A stretch of 64,000 bases of DNA from Tenrec ecaudatus (lineage: Eukaryota > Chordata > Mammalia > Afrosoricida > Tenrecidae), in assembly GCF_050624435.1 (NCBI RefSeq), contig NC_134537.1, positions 12,148,584-12,212,583 of the forward strand, in the 5' to 3' direction. Of this stretch, positions 1 through 10,702 are shown one piece after another; the first letter of the stretch is position 1; every line of letters begins with the position of its first letter. The position numbers were made by a program, and so were the translations under genes. Below the pieces are notes generated by a model. That model made no database searches. It saw only the letters and a list, made by a program, of their open reading frames with translations, and was not told the origin of the DNA.

Positions 1-118
1 TGCAGGCTCTGAATGTTCTATGACAGCGCTGAGCTGCCTTGAAGGTTTTCTTAGATTTTCACGTGTATGGGAGCAGAGTGCAGGTCTGGCAGAGTGGACA
101 TGAATCGTGGTGCCCTCC

Positions 119-186
119 TTCACACCCAGTGGTCGTTCACACCCAGTGGTCCTTCACACCCAGTGGTCCTTCACACCCAGTGGTCA
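119..186 (+). repeat. 17-bp tandem repeat, four copies
   Basis: Units of TTCACACCCAGTGGTCC with one or two differences per copy, running head to tail. Confidence 0.95.
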
Positions 187-289
187 ATATGGAATGTGTG
201 ATTCCTGCAGGGGAATCACTCAGGGACCTTGTGAGAAGTACACATTTTCAGGGATGTCTCCAAACCTACCCCAACAAACCAACAAAAGC

Positions 290-600
290 AGGACTCTGGG
301 GCCGTGGCGTATCCATTGGGCCTTTAACAGCCAGGTCTTCAGTTTGAAACCACCAGTTGATCCCTAGGAGAGAAATGAGACTTGATTCCTCTCCTCTCCT
401 CTCCTCTCCTCTCCTCTCCTCTCCTCTCCTCTCCTCTCCTCTCCTCTCCTCTCCTCTCCTCTCCTCTCCTCTCCTCTCCTCTCCTCTCCTCTAAATTACA
501 GACTGGGAAACGCACAGGCGTCATTGTACCCTGCTCTACAGGATCGCTAATGGGCCAGAACTGACTCAACAGTAGTGAATTGGGTTTTGCGTTTGGGATC
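290..600 (+). mobile_element. AfroSINE with internal pentanucleotide expansion
   Basis: Left part: 'GGGCCGTGGCGTATCCATTGGGCC.. TTTGAAACCACCAG.. AGGAGAGAAATGAGACTT'. Right part: 'TTACAGACTGGGAAACGCACAGG.. CCTGCTCTACAGGATCG.. CAACAGTAGTGAATTGGGTTTTG'. Between them, where the SINE normally has a 'TTCTACTCC' block, sits (CCTCT)21 at 388-492. Confidence 0.8.
388..492 (+). repeat. (CCTCT)21 pentanucleotide microsatellite
   Basis: About 105 bp of perfect CCTCT units, strand-asymmetric (pyrimidine on +). It interrupts an AfroSINE and gives artefactual long open frames on both strands. Confidence 0.98.
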
Positions 601-2575
601 TGTGTCTAGAACCACCTCAGGCAAGCCCTAAGGGGTGACTAGCTCTGCTAGACAGGCTCAGTCCTTTCCAGACCTTGGGCTGCCGATTGGATCCCCTATG
701 GCTGGGTCTCCCTCCCCATTCTAAGAGCCTACACTCAGCACAGCCCCTTCCAAAACAGGCCCATCCTTACCACCCTGACTAACCCCTAGTGAAATCGTTG
801 GGTGGGTTTTCTGCTCCAAGCACCAAGAAGGGCACCCTAGGGACAGCTGAGATGGCGTGCCCATTTCTGCCATCTCATCAGGAGCAGGGGCGTGGGACCA
901 GCGGCAGGCCTCTTCAGGACCACAGGCCCCTTCTCAGAGGCCTCCATCAACACATTCTCACCCAGCTGTCCCATGTCCCCCTTCAGCTCCTCTAGCCCCA
1001 CTGCCTTTACTGGCCACCGGCAGGGGCGGGGCCACATGAGCCTTCTTAGCCAAACCAGGAGCTTCTTCAGGGAGAGGCCCCATCATAAGGCTAGTCTGAG
1101 CAGAGCTTCCATGACCCAGAACTCTTTTCCTGCCCCAGCCCTGATGACTGGCATCTGTGTCCACCCTCTGGTAAGTTCACAGGTCCGGAGCGGCACCATC
1201 CGGCCCCAGGAGAGAAACATCTCACGGTTCCACTCAGGAAGCAACGTGCTCTCAGGAGAGCTAATTCCTAACCCGCTGGCCTACCCCCTGTGTAATCATT
1301 CTCTAATTTTATGGTTCCTGGGTCGAAGGCTTGGGAAGAGCTGGAAATGAAACACATGATTAAAAATCACGTTTTCCAACCCCCCTCCATCGATCCCAGC
1401 TTCATTCATTCGTCCATTCACTCGCTCATTCCTGCAGCGACTATTTGAACTAGCAGTTCTCTCCCCAGCCACGCATTAGAGAGGGAGGCAGTCAAGGTCA
1501 CCGAGCTATACTCACGCGGCATGGAGCTGCTAACATCATTTTTTAAGATATGTCGTTCATTTCAATTAAATATATATTATATTGAAATGCTCCTTGGACT
1601 TGTATTTCAACTTGAATTGAAATATCCATTAACATCCATTCTGTGTTTCCTTTGTCCATTTAGATTGCCTCCTATTCCGAGCTCCCAATTCTCCTGGGTA
1701 CGTCTCAGCTCTTAGCGCACACCCTGCTTCTCTCAGCCCTTCTTGGAGTGTTTTCCTTCCACCCAAGTCTAAGAGGTTTGCGATTCCAAATGTTCTCTCT
1801 TCTTGTAAAAATCCCTTCTTTCTACATGCACGGAACTCCCCACCAGGAACCAAATTTTCAACAGCTATTGTCTACCAACAGCCTCTTTGGATTTCAGTGG
1901 CCTCGCTGGCTTAGGAATCTTTTCCTCCACCTTTTGTCCCCCTCCTCTTACTTTGGGATGTTGAAAACAGCTTATCAATTATGACTCAAAACAATTGTCA
2001 TTTAAATGAGAGTGGATCCGTTTCAAAGACAGTGTGCATTCATTCGCCACCAGCACCACCCCCATCCATTCCTATTGTCTCCAAGGAGCTTAAGGGGACA
2101 AAACAAAACCCGCTCCCTTTTAATATTCAAATTCACGGAGCTTCATTATGTTCACTGTGCGGTTGTCTTTCTTCCCTGGTAAGACTTGTTCATGCAAAGT
2201 CAGGAGCCCTGTTGATGAGTTCATGCCTGAAGACTGCTGTCTTCAGGAAATCAGAAACTCTTTTCAGGGTACTTGGTCCCTTTATTTTCTGGTCATTTGG
2301 AGCCCCAAAGAAAGAAGTCATGACCTCCATCCAATTTCTTCCAAATGACCCCGTGATCCCTCTCTGGAACGTGTCTCTTTCAGACACCTTGTCTCGGGAG
2401 GTTGGCGACGGTGATAATTCAATCCAGCTCATGCTCGCAGAACAAATATGCTGTTATCCCTTGCCCAGAGTCATGGGCATTCAAGGTCATATGGGGCTCG
2501 CATGTCCACCTTGACAGCTATACCTTGTCCCTGTGGGTCACTGCTAAGGAAGGTCAGGGATTTATTTAATCTTGG
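600..2575. other. Intergenic single-copy DNA
   Basis: No gene or clear repeat recognised. A GC-rich stretch at 800-1,250 gives a 152-codon frame (892-1,350) without family resemblance. An AT-rich inverted pair (ATTTCAA.. TTGAAAT) lies at about 1,560-1,585. Confidence 0.7.
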
Positions 2576-2645
2576 GTCGGGCACTTACTTACTAGCTGTG
2601 TAACCCTTGTTGAGGTTCAGGTTTAGTATCTGTTCAGCAGTTGCC
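2575..2645 (+). mobile_element. MIR SINE fragment
   Basis: 'CACTTACTTACTAGCTGTGTAACCC' is the MIR core. Confidence 0.65.
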
Positions 2646-3187
2646 GCATCACCCCCATATCTCATCAGGGTCTCTGCTTGAGGCCCAGGAAAATGCCCTA
2701 ACAAGGTCTCCAAGGGACACTGACAGATCCTAAAGTTGAAGAACTGCTGGTCCAAGCCATTCCCTCTCATTACACCACCACCCTTATTTTGTACCCAGGA
2801 ACCCTGAGGCCCAGACATGAGAGAAGCCAGGTGTCTGGGTCCCTAGGTGAGCACCAATCAGTGTTACTTTTTAGATTCACTCCAAGGCACCCAGCAGTGT
2901 TCTCCAAAACAGCTCATCTAAGTTGTCCTTTTTCCATCGCTCTCAAGACTCTGGATCAGATGCTGCTCCTGGCATGGTTTTCAAAACAGCCAGCCCCGAC
3001 ACCCCTCAGCACTGCACGACTTCTCTCCCTCCTTCCTCTGGAAGCTCACAAGCTGTCCTTTTGTCCTTCTGTAGTTCTGACCCCTCGGATACAGATAGTC
3101 TCTCAACTCCCTAAAATAATGGCTTACAATGGAGTCAGGATGTAGCCCTGACCCAGAACAGGAAAAAGCTAGTCAAGTGCTAGGGAC

Positions 3188-3300
3188 TCAATTTCTCTCT
3201 CTCTCTCTCTCTCTGTAAAATGGGGTTAGCAACACTTGCCTCCCAGGAATATGATGAGGATGAGATGGGGTTCTGGCACACACTTGGCATGTCTTGGCGA
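3188..3300 (+). mobile_element. MIR SINE fragment with CT run
   Basis: A (CT)n run at 3,195-3,214 is followed by 'GTAAAATGGGGTTAGCAACACTTGCC.. GATGAGGATGAGATGG.. GGCACACACTTGGCA', the MIR 3' half. Confidence 0.65.
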
Positions 3301-3447
3301 CTTAAGTGGGGGTGACTGTCATACTCTAGAATCAGTGCTCGGGAGATCCACACGAGAAGCAGAGTTTGATTTACAGGGCAATACATACAAAGAAAGAAAA
3401 GGGATGACGGGAAATTTTCCCACATGCATTCTGCATTAGGTCCTCTA

Positions 3448-3778
3448 TGTTAGACCAGGTTGACTAGAGAAACAAATCCAGGGACATGTATATATGTATA
3501 GGATAGAGTTTTATATAGAAGAGTAATTGTATATTAAGAAAACATCCCGGTCCAGTTCAGGTCAGGTCCATAAGTCCTATATTAGCCCATATGTCTGATG
3601 CTAGTCCATAAATTCCTCTTCTGGTTCATGCAGCACATGCAATGATGCTGAATGCAGGAAGATCACAGGCTGGGGGGTAAAAAGTCCGATGGATGCCAGT
3701 GGAAGCATTTCAGCGCTGGTGTGCATCTCCACCTGGCTTCCCCAGCTCTCCTAGTATGTCTCCTCAACCAGAAGGTGA

Positions 3779-3849
<71 letters not shown>

Positions 3850-3978
3850 CCCAGTATCCCCAAGAGAAGGCCATTCCCACAAGGAGGCATCATCAGGCTG
3901 TGACCTGACTGACAGGCTAGACTCCACCCCTTCACTCTTAATACCCTCAAGTTGACACCAGATGATGTAGCTACCACA
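3448..3978 (-). mobile_element. 0.53-kb TG..CA dispersed repeat
   Basis: Bounded by TGTTAG and ACCACA, with 7-bp flanks TCCTCTA (3,441-3,447) and TCCTCTG (3,979-3,985). Shares 'CTAGAGAAACAAATCCAG', 'CATAAGTC', 'TAGTCCATAAATT' and 'TGAATGCAGGAAGATCACAGG' with copies at 10.2 and 52.3 kb. It contains a (GA)n run at 3,782-3,845. The TG..CA ends and short duplications suggest a solo LTR, but no coding part is known to me. Confidence 0.7.
3782..3845 (+). repeat. (GA)n microsatellite, about 64 bp
   Basis: Uninterrupted GA dinucleotides inside a dispersed TG..CA repeat. Confidence 0.98.
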
Positions 3979-4384
3979 TCCTCTGTGCCTCACCACCCCA
4001 CCTCCCAACCCCCACCATCACAATGGATTCCCCCTTGGACACTAGGATGTGCCCTCTCAAGACTGGATTTAGTGTTTATTCCTTTATGTTTGTGACTTCA
4101 CCTCTGATGTCCTGAGGACATTCCTGGGCACTAGTCATAGGCCTTTCCATAGGTCATTTGGAGGGTGCTAGGGCACAGTTGACTGACCCATCTTGCATGA
4201 TGGGTCAATGTCATCCCCACATCTTCTTGCAGGGATTTGTATAGAGGAAAGAGGCCATTCCTGCCGTGGGTGGGAGTTTGAGACATTTGGACACAGGGGC
4301 CACATGTCCCCTTTCAGGTCCAGCTCCGCCCCTTACCTACTGTAGGGACACCCTGGAAGGCTACTTTTTACCTGTCGGACTCCA

Positions 4385-4460
4385 GCTGTCTATCCATAAA
4401 ATGAAGTGAGAGGTGTTCACAGAGGCTGAAATGAGATGATGCAAATCAAGAGCAAAGGCA
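4385..4460 (+). mobile_element. MIR SINE fragment
   Basis: 'CTATCCATAAAATGAAGTGAGAGG.. GCTGAAATGAGATGATGCAAA' matches the MIR 3' half; the minisatellite begins where it ends. Confidence 0.5.
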
Positions 4461-4732
4461 CACCAATCAGCAACACCCAACCAAACCAACAGGCACACCA
4501 ATCAGCAACACCCAACCAAACCAACAGGCACACCAATCAGCAACACCCAACCAAACCAACAGGCACACCAATCAGCAACACCTAACCAAACCAACAGGCA
4601 CACCAATCAGCAACACCAAGCCAAACCAACAGGCACACCAATCAGCAACACCTAACCAAACCAACAGGCACATCAATCAGCAACACCCAACCAAACCAAC
4701 AGGCACATCAATACGCAACCCCAAACCAAACC
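4457..4732 (+). repeat. 35-bp minisatellite, about eight copies
   Basis: Units begin GGCACACCAATCAGCAACAC and end CCAACCAAACCAACA; starts at 4,457, 4,492 and every 35 bp to 4,702. Single-base variants (CACACC/CACATC, CCCAACC/CCTAACC) differ between units. The CCAAACC-type ending resembles the tail of the adjoining antisense AfroSINE. Confidence 0.96.
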
Positions 4733-4840
4733 TGTTGCCGGCAGGTTGATTCCAACTCGTGGCAAGCCTGCATGCGACACAGCAGAACCATGCCACAGCG
4801 TTTGCTTGACTATAATCCTCACTTGCCAGCCCCCCTTCCA
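4720..4840 (-). mobile_element. AfroSINE 3' half, antisense
   Basis: 'CCAAACCAAACCTGTTGCCGGCAGGTTGATTCCAACTCGTGG' is the reverse of the AfroSINE end, followed by diverged 'ACACAGCAGAACCATGCC.. CTATAATCCTCAC'. Confidence 0.7.
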
Positions 4841-6640
4841 TGGTACCTTTGAGCACTTTAGGGCCACCAACCTTTCAGCCAGTCACGAACCACTGACAAC
4901 ACCCAGGGACCCAAGACAGTGGACACATGGCAGTTATCCCCAATATGAGAGATAGCTAAGATGAGAACTACATCCCAGGCTGCCGAGTTCAGACAAGACA
5001 GTGTCCAGCTGGGAGAACCTCCCAAGGCCCCACAGGTCATAGATGTGGTGGCCTGAGATGTACTCTCCACATACCCCCTTCAATGAAAGGGAGCCCTGGG
5101 GGTGACACCAATTGTCTACCCCTTCAGGAATGACCATGGCTACAGAATAAGCCTTTCTGTTCTGTAGAAGGCTCTGCCTTCTCAGTCCAATGCAGGACAG
5201 TTCTGAGTGACTATGTCAGTTCCAGAGCTGCCCTGGGTCAGCGCGGCCTGCAGCCCAGTTGACATCTGCCCAATCCTGCAGCTGTAGCATCCCTACAACA
5301 GTCGCTGATCCCAGGAATAGCCTCTGGCAGGTGGCAAGCCACCTCTGAGTATCCTTCATCGACCTCGACCTATACCTGCCATTTCTCCTGACATATACAG
5401 AATGAATACTTGGGCCACTTCGACTCTGAGATAGATTTGTCATCCACCCCAGCACCCTCACTAGGCTGTCGGCAGCCACCTCACCATCCGTCCTCCCCAC
5501 CCCAGTCTCTTCCTCCTTCGGTTGGGACTTACACAGTATCCAGGTAACCTTTCTAAATTACGTAGCCTACTACGTTGCTCCCCTGATTCGTTGACTCCTC
5601 TTTCCCTTCCTTCCACAGGCTTGCAGGTGGTGGGGAGGCTCACTGTGGGGTTTCTGTCCCCTCCCTGCCCTCTTTCTACTCCGGGCGGAACTTTTCACCC
5701 CATTCAGAGCATGTTGAGAAGCTGTCCCCTTGGCCTGGACCACCTCCCCCTCCCCTGAAACTTTCTTAGAATGAACCCAGCCCCCCTCCTTTGTTTCCCC
5801 TTCCTGGGTCCACAGCCAAGCTGTAATCACCAGCTCCGTGGCCCACCCTCCCCACTGCTCCTTCAGGGGGCCTGGCCACTGTGTCTCACCCATCTTGGTG
5901 CCTGTAGGACCCTGGCACAGAGAGGGAGGTGCTACCCTACACATGACACAAAATGCCCCTGTACTCCCCCATGCTTACGTCTACCCTGGGCTACGGGGGT
6001 GGGCAGGGATGAGGGCCAGGGCATCCTGAACTCAGGCTTTCTTCTTTTAAAGGCCTGCATCCCGGAGGAGCTGAGTGAATTGCAGGGCAGTTCTGATTTG
6101 GACGTCTGACCACAGGCCGTGCGTGCCCACAGCCGTCCCCATGGGAACCAAGGCAGGCCGAGAGGCAGCCCAGCGTGAACCACCAGCCTGGGACTTGAAC
6201 TGTCTTCTGCTTGCTGTGGTTCCCGAATCTGTGGGGGACAGCGTGGGCACAGGGCCGGCTGGGGCATCCTCTGCCCCCGCCTTGGGGGCCTGCAAGGGGC
6301 AGCAGCTGCAGGCGCGGGGTGGGCAGGTTGCCATGGGAACCGAGCTGCTTGCCTTTTCCCTGGTGTTTGGAGTTCTGACAGGGAGGCCAGAAGACAGCAG
6401 AGCCTTCTCTCGCCCCCTCGGGTTATGTCTCGGGCACATCTCGCACCCAGAGACAGTTCACAGCAGCTCAGAGGAGTCCGGACAGCCAAAAACTCCGGGT
6501 CTGGCAAGGTCCTGTTTCTTTCCACCTCATTTGACTACGGCCCTCGTCCTTGGGGAGAGTTACCATCTCAAAGAAGTTGGCTCTTGGTTTAGTCCAGGGA
6601 CAGTAGCCAGAGGCAAGAGTCATCTGTAGGAGGTTCCCTG
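4840..6640. other. Intergenic, GC-rich single-copy DNA
   Basis: No gene recognised. The segment 6,100-6,450 is the most GC- and CpG-rich in the first 10 kb and gives overlapping frames on both strands (up to 197 codons on -) that I take as composition effects. It holds two sites related to the RFX X-box. Confidence 0.65.
6327..6340 (+). promoter_or_regulatory. Possible RFX X-box-like site
   Basis: GTTGCCATGGGAAC differs by one base from the palindromic X-box form GTTGCCATGGYAAC. A weaker copy, GTCCCCATGGGAAC, lies at 6,135-6,148. Function is not shown. Confidence 0.3.
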
Positions 6641-6760
6641 ATGCCAATTGCCCGGAGTCAGGACTCTCATCTGGTGCTACTACATCACTGGTGAAGTCTC
6701 TTGGCTTCTCTGAGCCTCGTTTCCTCTCATTTACAATAAGGACTGTTTTCCTGACGTGCC
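6640..6760 (+). mobile_element. MIR SINE fragment
   Basis: 'GTGAAGTCTCTTGGCTTCTCTGAGCCTCGTTTCCTCTCATTTACAATAAGG' follows the MIR middle section. Confidence 0.65.
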
Positions 6761-7321
6761 CCCAGAAAGCTGAGTCCCCATGTTGTTCCATCGGCAAACG
6801 TACTTGATTATCGACTAAAAAGTTGGAGGCTCAAGTCTAACCAAAGACACCTTGGAAGAGAGGCCGGTGATCTGCTCCCAAGAGGTCCCAGAGCGTGGTC
6901 CTGCAGGGACAGGAACACAGCTCTCTCCTGACCCAGAGGGGGTTCCCTTGAGTCAGAACCCCTTCCTCAACAACTGCGGGGAGGGGGGCTTTGTGTTTTC
7001 GTTTGCATTGTCTTATTATGTGTCATTCCTCCAAGGGTGCAGTGAAATCTGTAAAACCTGTGCATCCAAAGAAAGTGTTACCGGGGCAGGTGGCAAACAT
7101 AGTCTCATTCCAGTGAGGTAAATACATGCATGTCCAAGGGATCACTGACCAGGTTACAAAGAGCCAATGATCCCATGATGCCTGCCTGCCTTCAACAAGC
7201 ATTCACAAAGTGGCTCCATATCTAGCCAGGCACAGTGTCTAGGGCTGCTGTAAGTCATGAACCCTACTGTTCCCAGACTCCCAGACGTGTTATTTGTTGA
7301 CCTACTGTGTGATGAGCACAT

Positions 7322-7505
7322 AGGAGCCCTGGTGGTGCAGTGTTACGCGTTGGGCTGCGATCTACCTGCTCAGCAGTTCGAATCCACCAGCATCTCCTCA
7401 GGAGAAAGACAGCTTTCTACTCCCGTAAGCAGTTACCATCTCAGAAGCCCACAGGGGCTCGCTAGAAGTCAATCTTGACTCAGTGGCAGGGAGTTGGGTT
7501 TTGGT
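7322..7505 (+). mobile_element. AfroSINE
   Basis: Full-length-like: AGGAGCCCTGGTGGTGCAGT (tRNA-derived head with A box), GTTCGAATCCACC (B box), TTTCTACTCCCG.., then GACTCAGTGGCAGGGAGTTGG. Directly followed by another dispersed repeat. Confidence 0.92.
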
Positions 7506-8075
7506 ACTGGGACAGGTAGGTTTGTTGTGCCAACATGACCAATGAACACATGTGGGATTAATTGAAGGGTGGAGAGATAAATGGCTCAGTGAGTGTCGTC
7601 TTTCTCTCTCTTGCTCTTTGATCATCGGACCAGTGTGCGGCTGCCTTGCTTGTTCTGTGCCCCCATTTGCAAGCTACACTACCTGTGGGACACCTAACCC
7701 CTGGACTGTGTTGCTGTAACTTGACGTTCCTTCAAGACCTTCTTCGCCACGCTGCTGGAGTGTACATCTCTTGAGCTGGGGACTGTGGGACCCTGTCATC
7801 TGGCTGACTGTTGGTGACCCGCCTTGCAGTTTGCTGCCTGTGGTCAGACTGCCTACATTGCTCCATGGAGGACTGCCCGGCAGCCCTCAAGACCCGAAAG
7901 ACTGTCAGTGTACTAGCTGTCTCACGGAAGTGAGTTGCACTGAGCCATTTGTACTGCTTTATAGATTAATTAACTGTGTATGTCTTATGTTACCTATCTA
8001 TTTCTATAAATATATACAAAAATTATTAGTGTCCTGGTTTTGTTTCTCTAGAGAACCCTGCTTGATACAGGTACC
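7506..8075 (+). mobile_element. Related dispersed repeat ending CTCTAGAGAACCCTG..ATACA
   Basis: Follows directly on an AfroSINE. Begins 'GGACAGGTAGGTTTGTTGTGCCAAC', ends 'TTTGTTTCTCTAGAGAACCCTGCTTGATACA'. The end resembles that of the 52.3-kb repeat, while the middle is different, so it is probably a distinct subfamily. AGGTA-like sequence is present at both edges. Confidence 0.55.
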
Positions 8076-8245
8076 TAGCACTGCACCTGGTGCTAGAAAC
8101 AAGTCCGAATCGACCTGGTCACACTTGACTCACGGAACATAAAATTAAATTGCTGAGGGAATGAACCCAATGTGCATGCCTATGACCTACAACAGGAGGC
8201 TGTATCTGCATGGGGAAGACATTGGTGGTGTCTTTCTTAGGGACC

Positions 8246-8372
8246 AGGAGGCCCGGCAGTGCTGTGAGTTAAACACTGGACTTATAACCACAGGGGTAAG
8301 TAGTTCAAGCCTACCCGTGACTTCATAAGAGAAAGATGAGTCGGAATCAACTCAACGGCAGTGGTTTTAGGA
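8246..8372 (+). mobile_element. AfroSINE, internally shortened
   Basis: Head 'AGGAGGCCCGGCAGTGCTG', then 'TAGTTCAAGCC', 'GAGAAAGATGAGTCGGAATC' joined directly to 'AACTCAACGGCAGTGGTTTT'; the central third is missing. Confidence 0.82.
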
Positions 8373-8374
8373 GG

Positions 8375-9580
8375 GACGGGAGCTTGCTATTTCTAGGGCA
8401 CCTAAATTGTAATCATAAAACTCGCTCGTGTCTGGAGCAGAAGAAATCTGTGCTCCTGGGGAAAAAAAGAATTGTTGCCTAGAAAAGACTCGTTTTTCTT
8501 TCCTACGTGTTTGTGGATTTGTCGGAGTGTTTGTTTTGTAGCCTTTGGAGGATAAGCTCCCCGAAGAACAGAACCTCCTCTTTTCTTTTCTGTGCCCTCA
8601 GCACCCGACGCAGTCCTGGGCCGCCAGAGGCCCCAACCCTGCCTCAGTCACACGAATAAACATCCGCGAGGGACGACGGCCGTCCAGCGCACTGCTCAAA
8701 GCGCTTTCTAGCCTCTGTGATACAAAGCTTCTCTCCCTTCACTTTATAGAAAAACAGACCGGACTTTTTAGTAAATCCAATAGTGCGCAGAAGTCGCACA
8801 GCAAGTACAGAGCATGCCCATCGCCCCTCTTGTCTTCCCTGCCACCCGCTTGGCCCACACCTTGCCTTCCTGCGCTTCCTTTGTCACAATGAAGGAGGCC
8901 ACATCCATCCGCTCGCGTTAACTACTGTCTGCGATAAAGCAGCCTGTGCGTGTTGCTCAGTTCTGCGCGTTTGGACAAGCGCATGTCTTAAGGGCGCCCG
9001 GACAGACTCATGCAGCATGCTTGCAACGTCTTGCGCTTCTCCAGTTGCTCCTCCCCTCTCCCGGGGCACCTGGCAATCACGGATCTCTTCATCGTCTCTG
9101 TTGCTTTGCCACTTTCAGAATGCCATCCTAGTCGGAATCGCGTCCTGTGTCGCTTTTCCCCTCGGGCTTCCTCCTCGGAGTTTAAGGTTCTCCTGTCATT
9201 CCATCGCCAGGCAGCTTAGTTCTTTGCATCACAAGACGCCCCTGTGTGGGGATTCCCTTTACTTTTTCTCCAATACTGTTGTTGCCATTGATAATAGAGG
9301 GAAGTCCTACCACAATGCCGCCGGAGTGGGGCGCAAGAAGTCCAGTGGAGTGCAATAGGATGCGTTAGCATTGCCATGGAGACCCACGGAATAGGCAGGG
9401 TGAGCCAGCTGCAGAGGAAAAGAGCCACTCGCCCATTTGCTGTCTGTCTGTCTGTCTGTCTGAATTTGCTTGATTATGGGGCATGTCATCACAAGACACG
9501 TGATCATGGCCATACGCAGGATTATTTATCTAATGTCTGTCTCCCCCACTACACAATAAATGCTTGTTAAACGCATTTTG
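8375..9580. other. Intergenic single-copy DNA
   Basis: No gene recognised. The 191-codon frame at 8,783-9,358 has no recognisable domain. A (CTGT)n run of about five units lies at 9,440-9,461. Confidence 0.65.
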
Positions 9581-9897
9581 CTGTTCTTAGGTGCCGTTCA
9601 GTCTGTACTAATTCATAGCAACCCTATGTACAACCAAAAGCATATCCCAGATCTCATAATCGTTGATAGGTTTCAGCTTATCGTTGTACTTGCAGTGTAT
9701 TCATTGGGGGTGCGGTGGGGGTCTTCCTCTTTTTAACTGACTCTCTACTTTACCAAGCATTATGTCCTTCTTTGGGAACTGGTCCCTCTGATAACCTGTC
9801 CAAAGTACATAAGGCAAAGTGTATCCTCCATTCTAAGAAACAGTCTGACTAGACTTTTCAAATACACATTTTTTTCATTCTCCTGGCTAGCCATGGG

Positions 9898-9919
9898 GTG
9901 TGTGTGTGTGTGTGTGTGT
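9898..9919 (+). repeat. (TG)11 microsatellite
   Basis: 22 bp of TG within the antisense RTE element. Confidence 0.95.
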
Positions 9920-10186
9920 ATTCTTGCAGGGAGGAGTGCAAATGCAATCCCCAATCCAACTATCACAAATTCTGCAGTCAAGTTTCCCACACTCATTTGT
10001 TGAAATCACAGGGAGAGTGCAATGGATAAGCCTAGCTCTGGGAAAATAATCTTTGTGATCAAGTGGCCATTATATATTTAATCTTCTCTGATATTCTAAT
10101 TCAAAGGCACTAATTCTTCTTTTCAGTCTTCTTTATCCATTGTTCAACTTTCACATGCATATGGGGCAATTAGAAATAACACGGTG

Positions 10187-10702
10187 TGCTAGTCCGGAAA
10201 GGCTAAAGACTAGACTAGAGAAGCAAATCCAGAGACACTTACATGTGTATAATAAAGAACAATTGTACATTATGAAAACAGCCCAGCCAGTCCAGATCAA
10301 GTCCGTAAGTCCCTTATTAGCCTATATGTCAATACTAGTCCATAAATTTCTCTTTAGACTCACAGAGCCATGCAATGGTACTGAATGCAGGAAGATCACA
10401 GGCCAATGAGTAGAACGTTTTGTGGATCCAGTTGTGATGGAAGCATCTCAGCAATGGCGTGGGTCTCCATGTGCTCCTCCAGCTCCAGGACTCTGGCTCC
10501 ATCAGCATCACTCCATGTGGCAGCAGGAAGCTGGAGTAGAGAGTCTATGTGTGCCCCTCCTCCAGGGGGGAAGATAGGAGTTCTCAGAATCCTCAGGAGA
10601 AAGCCATGCCCACACAGAGGTCTCATTGGCTATGTTCTGACTGACAGGCTAAACCCCACCCCCTGCAAGTTGGCAGGAGATTATGTGGTTTAGGTCCTCA
10701 CA
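10187..10702 (-). mobile_element. 0.5-kb TG..CA dispersed repeat inserted in RTE
   Basis: Same family as 3,448-3,978 ('GACTAGAGAAGCAAATCCAGAG.. CCATAAATTTCTC.. TGCAGGAAGATCACAGGCC.. TGACTGACAGGCTAAACCCC'). RTE LINE sequence is interrupted at its left end and resumes just after 10,702. Confidence 0.72.

Noticed and set aside
339-569. Arg-Glu repeat protein on -
   Set aside because: Translation of the (CCTCT)21 microsatellite.
892-1350. 152-codon open frame on +
   Set aside because: No recognisable domain and several competing frames over the same bases; likely chance in GC-rich DNA.
1981-2514. 177-codon open frame on +
   Set aside because: No domain or splice context; a second frame overlaps it over much of its length.
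3663-4008. Leu-Ser repeat proteins on -
   Set aside because: Translation of the (GA)n run inside a dispersed repeat.
4457-4732. Regularly spaced repeats resembling a CRISPR array
   Set aside because: The units are contiguous without unique spacers, in a mammalian genome; it is a minisatellite.
5932-6525. 197-codon open frame on the - strand, with overlapping frames on +
   Set aside because: GC-rich composition gives long frames on both strands; no domain, splice pattern or family resemblance.
8783-9358. 191-codon open frame on +
   Set aside because: Ser/Cys-rich random-looking protein without homology that I recognise.
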